DNA from: an uncultured cyanobacterium
GTDB taxonomy: Bacteria; Cyanobacteriota; Cyanobacteriia; Cyanobacteriales; Nostocaceae
Direction: 5' to 3'
Length of the DNA stretch: 64,000 nucleotides
Assembly (NCBI GenBank): GCA_903848645.1
Contig: CAINGU010000082.1
Coordinates: 124,001 to 188,000 of the forward strand
Positions 58,845 to 64,000 of this stretch are shown piece by piece. The first letter of the stretch is position 1; each line of letters opens with the position of its first letter. Under the pieces are notes generated by a model. The model made no database searches. It was not told where the DNA came from and saw nothing but the letters and a program-made list of their open reading frames with translations. The translations under genes and the position numbers were made by a program.

Positions 58845-58886
58845 AAAAAAAAGCGGGCTAACCGCTTATTAGAAGGTTAACCCGTT
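58845..58886 (-). terminator. Intrinsic terminator of the Ycf35-like gene
   Basis: On the minus strand, AACGGGTTAACC pairs with GGTTAGCCCGCTT (one mismatch) and is followed by a run of eight T. Located 28 bases after the stop codon of the gene at 58915-59265. Confidence 0.75.
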
Positions 58887-58914
58887 TCACTTTGGGAACG
58901 CGCTACAGAAATTG

Positions 58915-59265
58915 TTACTGCAATACCAACTTAACATTGGCATTTTGCAGACCGCGCTGTTTTACTTCAGCCAAAGTCTTGTTAACGGCATATTTTTGAT
59001 TGATAGAGTTGATCAACTCGGTCTGGTTGTGCTTCTTAGCAACACCCCATAAGTCAGCAATGAGGTCAAAAGAACCGTCACTGTTACGAGACCAACCTAG
59101 ATCGTACTCGCCTTCCAATACAGCAACGATGTCGGAACGGAGACGCTGACCGTTATAACCACGTACATCAGCTTCAGTCTTTACGCTGATACCTAAGTCG
59201 CGCAAAGAAGACTTGAGAATTTCGGCATCGGTGATCTTGGTACGCAGAGTGCTAAAGTGAGACAT
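58915..59265 (-). CDS. DUF1257/Ycf35-like protein
   Basis: 116 residues from ATG 59265, chosen because GGAGG lies just upstream and MSHFSTLRTKITDAEILKSS is the conserved start of the family; an in-frame start at 59307 would add 14 residues. The GYNGQRLRSDIVAVLEGEYD segment and late NINQKYAVNKTL-like region (SINQKYAVNKTLAEVKQRG) match DUF1257/Ycf35. Function unknown. Lies 143 bases after ycf46 on the same strand and has its own terminator. Confidence 0.85.
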   Translation of the reverse strand: MSHFSTLRTKITDAEILKSSLRDLGISVKTEADVRGYNGQRLRSDIVAVLEGEYDLGWSRNSDGSFDLIADLWGVAKKHNQTELINSINQKYAVNKTLAEVKQRGLQNANVKLVLQ

Positions 59266-59408
59266 TTGGGTTTCCTCCAATAAGAAGATTGATGAGAAAA
59301 ACGACAACGGTTCTTTTCCAACGAAGCCGCATGATTTGGGAACGGCTTTTTTCTATCTGTTAGCCTTGTGACTAACCTTTCCCCCTGACAAACAGCAGAG
59401 GAAAGCTT

Positions 59409-60920
59409 TTAAAACTCCATGCGCTGATATTCAGCAACAGAGGAGGCTGCGGGTCTAGCACGCTGTCTGGCCCAGTCTCTTAAGGCTGTGACCTGTTCTT
59501 GCATCGTTCGTGACAGTGGCAAAGTAGACTTCAATGCAGCAATAATATCTAATTGGGTGAACTCCCGATCTTGGGCGAAGGCTTCATACATAGCCGCCAC
59601 TATCGCTTGTTCAATTTCTGCCCCGGAAAAGCCATCGGACATTTTTGCTAGTTGTTCTAGGTCAAATCTAGCAATTTCCTCCCGACGTTTGGTCAGGTGA
59701 ATACCGAAGATATCCTGACGTTCTTCCGGTGTGGGCAGATCCACAAAGAATATTTCATCAAAGCGACCTTTCCTCAAAAACTCTCCAGGTAAGCGTTCTA
59801 CGCGGTTAGCAGTCGCCATGACGAAAACTGGAGATTTCTTTTCCTGCATCCAGGTGAGGAAAGAGCCGAAAATTCTGTTTGATGTCCCCCCATCAGAATC
59901 GCCAGAACCACCGCTACCCGCAAAGGATTTATCCAACTCGTCGATAAACAGAATCGTGGGGGAAATTGATTCTGCCGTTTTTAGGGCGTTCCGCAGGTTA
60001 GCTTCACTTCGACCCACCATTGAGCCGTCGTAGACCCGCCCCATATCTAATCTCAGAATTGGTAAACCCCATAAACGGGAGGTAGTTTTAGCAATGAGCG
60101 ACTTACCACAACCAGGAACACCGAGAATTAACATTCCTTTTGGTTGGGGCAACCCATACTCTCTCGCCCTTTCGGTAAAGGCGTTAGAGCGTTGGGTGAG
60201 CCAAGTTTTTAATTCTTCTAAGCCACCCACAGCATCAATGGTTTCATCTTCTTCGATGTACTCCAAGATACCGTTACGGCGGATGAGTTGTTTTTTCTCG
60301 GATAAAACGATATCAACTTCATTTTCCGTCAATTGCCCAGTTGTTACCTGTGCTTTACGGTAGACTTTCTCAGCTTCATCTTTAGTTAGACCTAAAGCGG
60401 CTCTGAGCAGTTTTTCTCGCGCCTCGGTTGTCAGCCGTCGTCCACGATTTTGCTCTTGATGGGAGGTTAAAACTTTATTTAACTCAGCCATGTCAGGCAA
60501 TTGAAAATCTAAAACAACAACTTCTTTTTCTAGTTCGATAGGAACTTGCTGCACAGGGGACATTAAGATAATGTTCTTTTGCGTTCCTTTAAAACTAGCG
60601 ATCGCGTCCCGGAGCGATCTGGTTGTTGCTGGCGCATCAATAAAGGGATGTAAATCTTTAAGAATAAATATACTTGGTTCTTTTTGACGAATAATCCAAT
60701 CAATCGCTGCTTCGGGAGAGACAGTATTATGTTGAGTGGTATTCCGGGGTTGACCGTACTCGACGATACCGTGAGTTACTGTCCAAATATATACTCGTCT
60801 TTGGGGTTTTAAATCTTGGGAGACTTTAAAAATTGACTGCTCTGCCCGCTCTTCCTCGGAGGTCACAAGGTAGATTAAAGGGTATTGAGCTTGAATTAAA
60901 ATATTGAGCTCTTCTTTCAT
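59409..60920 (-). CDS. ycf46: Ycf46-type AAA+ ATPase
   Basis: 503 residues. The N-terminal Ycf46 domain (IQAQYPLIYLVTSEEERAE) is followed by one AAA+ module: Walker A LGVPGCGKSLIAKTTSR (about 265-281), Walker B ILFIDELDKSF, arginine-finger region FLRKGRFDEIFFVDLPTPEER, and sensor 2 GFSGAEIEQAIVAAMYEA. Ycf46 is conserved in cyanobacteria and red-lineage plastids; in Synechocystis it has been linked to photosynthetic regulation. Here it sits between an RHH/zinc-ribbon gene and the Ycf35-like gene, all on one strand. Confidence 0.95.
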   Translation of the reverse strand: MKEELNILIQAQYPLIYLVTSEEERAEQSIFKVSQDLKPQRRVYIWTVTHGIVEYGQPRNTTQHNTVSPEAAIDWIIRQKEPSIFILKDLHPFIDAPATTRSLRDAIASFKGTQKNIILMSPVQQVPIELEKEVVVLDFQLPDMAELNKVLTSHQEQNRGRRLTTEAREKLLRAALGLTKDEAEKVYRKAQVTTGQLTENEVDIVLSEKKQLIRRNGILEYIEEDETIDAVGGLEELKTWLTQRSNAFTERAREYGLPQPKGMLILGVPGCGKSLIAKTTSRLWGLPILRLDMGRVYDGSMVGRSEANLRNALKTAESISPTILFIDELDKSFAGSGGSGDSDGGTSNRIFGSFLTWMQEKKSPVFVMATANRVERLPGEFLRKGRFDEIFFVDLPTPEERQDIFGIHLTKRREEIARFDLEQLAKMSDGFSGAEIEQAIVAAMYEAFAQDREFTQLDIIAALKSTLPLSRTMQEQVTALRDWARQRARPAASSVAEYQRMEF

Positions 60921-61011
60921 ACTATCGACCTACTTGAGACCTTATAGAGACAGTACCGATAAGCGATAGCGTGGCGTTAAGCCAAACTATTTAATCATTA
61001 ATAATTCCTAC

Positions 61012-61359
61012 CTAACAAGGAACTAATTCTTCCTCACCCTTGGGATGGGTTTCATCTTTTTCTCTGCCATCAAGAGGTAGATGATCTTGACCGATGACTC
61101 CTGGTTGATTGCCCAAGTTCACTAATTCACCATCACGTAATACAAGTGAAGATTCACAAGTGGGACAGGAATAAACCCGATGAGTTCGCCCATGAGAAGA
61201 CGCTTCTATCTCTTCCACCAATTCTGAGTTCGTCAGGTAGAAATTGAGCGCCCGTTCGGCTAGGTCTGACATCGGTTCTGAGTCAACAGCAGAACGAATT
61301 TTAAGTCTTCTGTGCAGTTCCGGTGATAAATATAACGTAACCTTTTGCTTAGTTTGCAT
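61012..61359 (-). CDS. Ribbon-helix-helix protein with CxxC motif
   Basis: 115 residues. The N-terminal RHH-like DNA-binding part (QKVTLYLSPELHRRLKIRSAV, then SDLAERALNFYL) is followed by a half zinc-ribbon VYSCPTCESSLVLRDGELV and a charged C-terminus. Only one CxxC is present in the ribbon, so metal binding may need dimerisation; there is a lone terminal Cys. Encoded upstream of ycf46 on the same strand, so a regulatory role for that cluster is possible but only inferred. Confidence 0.8.
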   Translation of the reverse strand: MQTKQKVTLYLSPELHRRLKIRSAVDSEPMSDLAERALNFYLTNSELVEEIEASSHGRTHRVYSCPTCESSLVLRDGELVNLGNQPGVIGQDHLPLDGREKDETHPKGEEELVPC

Positions 61360-61577
61360 ACGACTTTCTAGTGGTCTTACCCGGGTATGTATCCCACCTT
61401 ATCGGTTCTTTTCTTGGTTGTCAAGATGGTAAAGCATTTTAATGGTGATTTTGTTACATTTCTTAATAAGACTGGATCGAGTCCGTGAGATAATAGTGAA
61501 AATCAGTCATTTATTAAACTTAGGGAATTGGTAATGGGTAAGAGTTGACAAGGAGTTTAATTTTTGAATTGTTTAAT

Positions 61578-62066
61578 ATGGGTGCAGTACAAGTAAAAAA
61601 GGCGTTGTCCGCTATTACTTCAGGTGTTGGTATAGGAATGATTGTTTGGGGGTGTAATGCGAATAACCTCCATACTCAAGATCCGGCATGGAAAACATAT
61701 AGAAATAATCGTTATGGTTTTGAGTTTCCCTACCCTAAGACTTGGCAGACATTAGGAAACCCAGACAACAGTGATGGTATTGCTTTAGTTTCACCAAATA
61801 AGAAAACCGTAGAAATTCGCTCTCACGCAAGCAAGCCATTATTAATATCCTCAAAGCAAAATCTCAAGCCAGTGTCTAATTTTCAGACTAATCAAGGGGT
61901 TTCTGGGGTACTGGCTGTAGAAGTTGGGGAAAAGGTGACTGTCATGAAGTTAACCATTACCCAAAAACAATTGGAATATCATTGGCAAGGACAAAGCGAT
62001 AGCCAAGAGTTTCAAAATTATTACAGGCTGTTTTACTATATTGCTCAAGAGTATAAAATTAGTTAG
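61578..62066 (+). CDS. Putative lipoprotein of unknown function
   Basis: 162 residues from ATG 61578; the upstream in-frame start at 61545 would push the signal too far in. N-terminal basic region and hydrophobic core ALSAITSGVGIGMIVWGC, with a lipobox-like VWGC at residues 27-30, then a soluble domain beginning with the YGFEFPYPKTWQ motif common in PsbP/DUF-type secreted proteins. Likely a periplasmic or thylakoid-lumen lipoprotein; Trp at -2 is unusual for a lipobox. The gene is followed immediately by tandem heptamers. Confidence 0.75.
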   Translation: MGAVQVKKALSAITSGVGIGMIVWGCNANNLHTQDPAWKTYRNNRYGFEFPYPKTWQTLGNPDNSDGIALVSPNKKTVEIRSHASKPLLISSKQNLKPVSNFQTNQGVSGVLAVEVGEKVTVMKLTITQKQLEYHWQGQSDSQEFQNYYRLFYYIAQEYKIS

Positions 62067-62136
62067 TAGTTAGTAGTTAGTAGTTAGTAGTCAGTGGTCA
62101 GTGGTCAGTGGTCAGTGGTCAGTGGTCAGTTGTTCA
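62063..62136. repeat. STRR heptamer array (AGTAGTT then AGTGGTC)
   Basis: About four AGTAGTT units pass directly into one AGTAGTC and about five AGTGGTC units, then AGTTGTT. The array starts at the stop codon of the putative lipoprotein gene, showing stepwise drift of the heptamer along the array. Confidence 0.85.
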
Positions 62137-62257
62137 GAGAAGGAATAGGAGTTTTCTGGAATTTTTAATTTCTAATTTTAATTGATTCCTGTCTTGATCA
62201 GAATTTAATGATGAAGAAGGGACACAAAACCTGGTAGATTTAGCTATCAGCGAGTAA

Positions 62258-63424
<1,167 letters not shown>

Positions 63425-63532
63425 GTGACAGGTGGTAGGTGATAGGTGATAGGTGGTAGAAAGAGGGCAAGAGGCAACGGTAGATTAATTCTCCAATCCT
63501 GACTCCTAACTCCTAACTCTTAACTCTTAACT

Positions 63533-63610
63533 GGGCGCAGGCCCTGCGCCCCTACCTCCTGACTCCTAACTGGGCGCAGGCCCTGCGCCCCTACCTCCTG
63601 ACTCCTAACT
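63533..63610. repeat. Two exact tandem copies of a 39-bp unit
   Basis: 63533-63571 and 63572-63610 are identical. Each unit contains the palindrome GGGCGCAGGCCCTGCGCCC followed by CTACCTCCTGACTCCTAACT-type heptamers. The duplication combines a GC-rich hairpin and the ACTCCTA heptamer class in one unit, just ahead of sqdX. The heptamer run continues to the left (about 63495-63531). Confidence 0.9.
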
Positions 63611-63620
63611 CCTTCTTTTT

Positions 63621-64000
63621 ATGCGAATTGCCCTATTTACAGAAACTTTTTTACCCAAAGTTGACGGCATTGTGACACGCCTCCGCCATACCGTTGACCA
63701 TTTACAACGTCATGGCAATCAAGTTTTGGTAGTTGCCCCTGAAGGTGGCATCACTGAACATAAAGGTGCGAAAGTTTATGGAGTTAGTGGCTTTCCCCTC
63801 CCTCTATATCCAGAGTTGAAAATGGCACTGCCTCGCCCTGCCATTGGTCATGCTTTAGAAGAGTTTCAGCCAGATATTATTCATGTTGTCAATCCCGCTG
63901 TTCTGGGATTATCAGGGATTTTTTATAGTAAAGTTCTGAAAATTCCCTTGGTGGCTTCTTATCATACCCACTTACCCCAATACCTGCAACATTACGGATT
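63621..64000 (+). CDS. sqdX: Sulfoquinovosyltransferase SqdX (3' end outside window)
   Basis: The first 126 codons of a GT4 glycosyltransferase, open to the window end. Starts RIALFTETFLPKVDGIVTRL, then a VLVVAPEGG strand, FPLPLYPELKMALPRP and IIHVVNPAVLGL, and ends at SYHTHLPQYLQHYG; all match SqdX, which transfers sulfoquinovose to diacylglycerol. The ATG directly follows CCTTCTTTTT, with no obvious ribosome-binding site. The position after sqdB supports the name. Confidence 0.93.
   Translation, partial: MRIALFTETFLPKVDGIVTRLRHTVDHLQRHGNQVLVVAPEGGITEHKGAKVYGVSGFPLPLYPELKMALPRPAIGHALEEFQPDIIHVVNPAVLGLSGIFYSKVLKIPLVASYHTHLPQYLQHYG

Noticed and set aside
62063-62136. Possible CRISPR-like array
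   Set aside because: Units are 7 bases with no spacers; it is a simple STRR heptamer tandem repeat.

Overview
The window comes from a filamentous, probably heterocyst-forming cyanobacterium (order Nostocales). The evidence is a complete apcE-apcA-apcB-apcC phycobilisome core cluster, petB/petD of the cytochrome b6f complex, sqdB/sqdX for sulfolipid, chloroplast-type genes (ycf46, a Ycf35-like gene, ctpA), many HIP1-type GCGATCGC octamers, a low-GC background, and dense intergenic heptanucleotide tandem repeats (STRR type), which are characteristic of this group. I saw no rRNA, tRNA, CRISPR array or transposase.

Layout. 1-1.9 kb: 3' part of an exopolysaccharide tyrosine autokinase. 2.6-7.8 kb: apcEABC. 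8.0-8.7 kb: DUF433/DUF5615 toxin-antitoxin-like pair. 8.8-14.9 kb: Spy-like periplasmic protein, a TetR regulator with a 21-bp operator, and an HlyD + double-ATPase + permease exporter of the YbhGFSR type. 15-18.5 kb: lipase, a PIN toxin pair, a stand-alone colicin E3-type ribonuclease with a candidate immunity gene, and an unrecognised gene. 18.8-28 kb: homospermidine synthesis (speY), cobO, a group 2 sigma factor, a HerA-like ATPase, a GST, a fasciclin protein and a DUF892 protein. 28.1-29.5 kb: HEAT-repeat protein and a CpcS-type bilin lyase. 29.6-33.1 kb: minimal two-gene NRPS-like locus (DUF6875 plus adenylation-carrier-thioesterase). 33.9-39.7 kb: site-2 protease, degenerate MBL protein, ctpA, petBD. 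40-46.5 kb: anti-sigma kinase, glycosyltransferase, rimI, and a lysA-cdaA-uppS cell-envelope/c-di-AMP group. 47.2-51.9 kb: a large multidomain nitric oxide synthase and a bestrophin. 52.4-55.6 kb: dnaK-dnaJ. 55.9-64 kb: peptidase, SDR, thioredoxin, broken antitoxin gene, ycf35/ycf46/RHH group, and sqdB-sqdX.

The strongest candidate for an unusual system is the 1191-residue protein at 47186-50761. It joins an NmrA-like region, two canonical EF-hands, a BFD-type [2Fe-2S] domain, an FAD/NAD(P) reductase and a C-terminal NOS oxygenase. This is a self-contained, potentially Ca2+-controlled NO synthase with reversed domain order and no FMN domain. Second is the 82-residue free-standing colicin E3-like rRNase at 16983-17231, which keeps the catalytic Tyr/Asp/His/Glu spacing and has a small partner gene. 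A third theme is intergenic repeat DNA translated inside genes: the linker of the fused ABC ATPase, an insert in the NRPS adenylation domain, and the C-terminal tail of CdaA.
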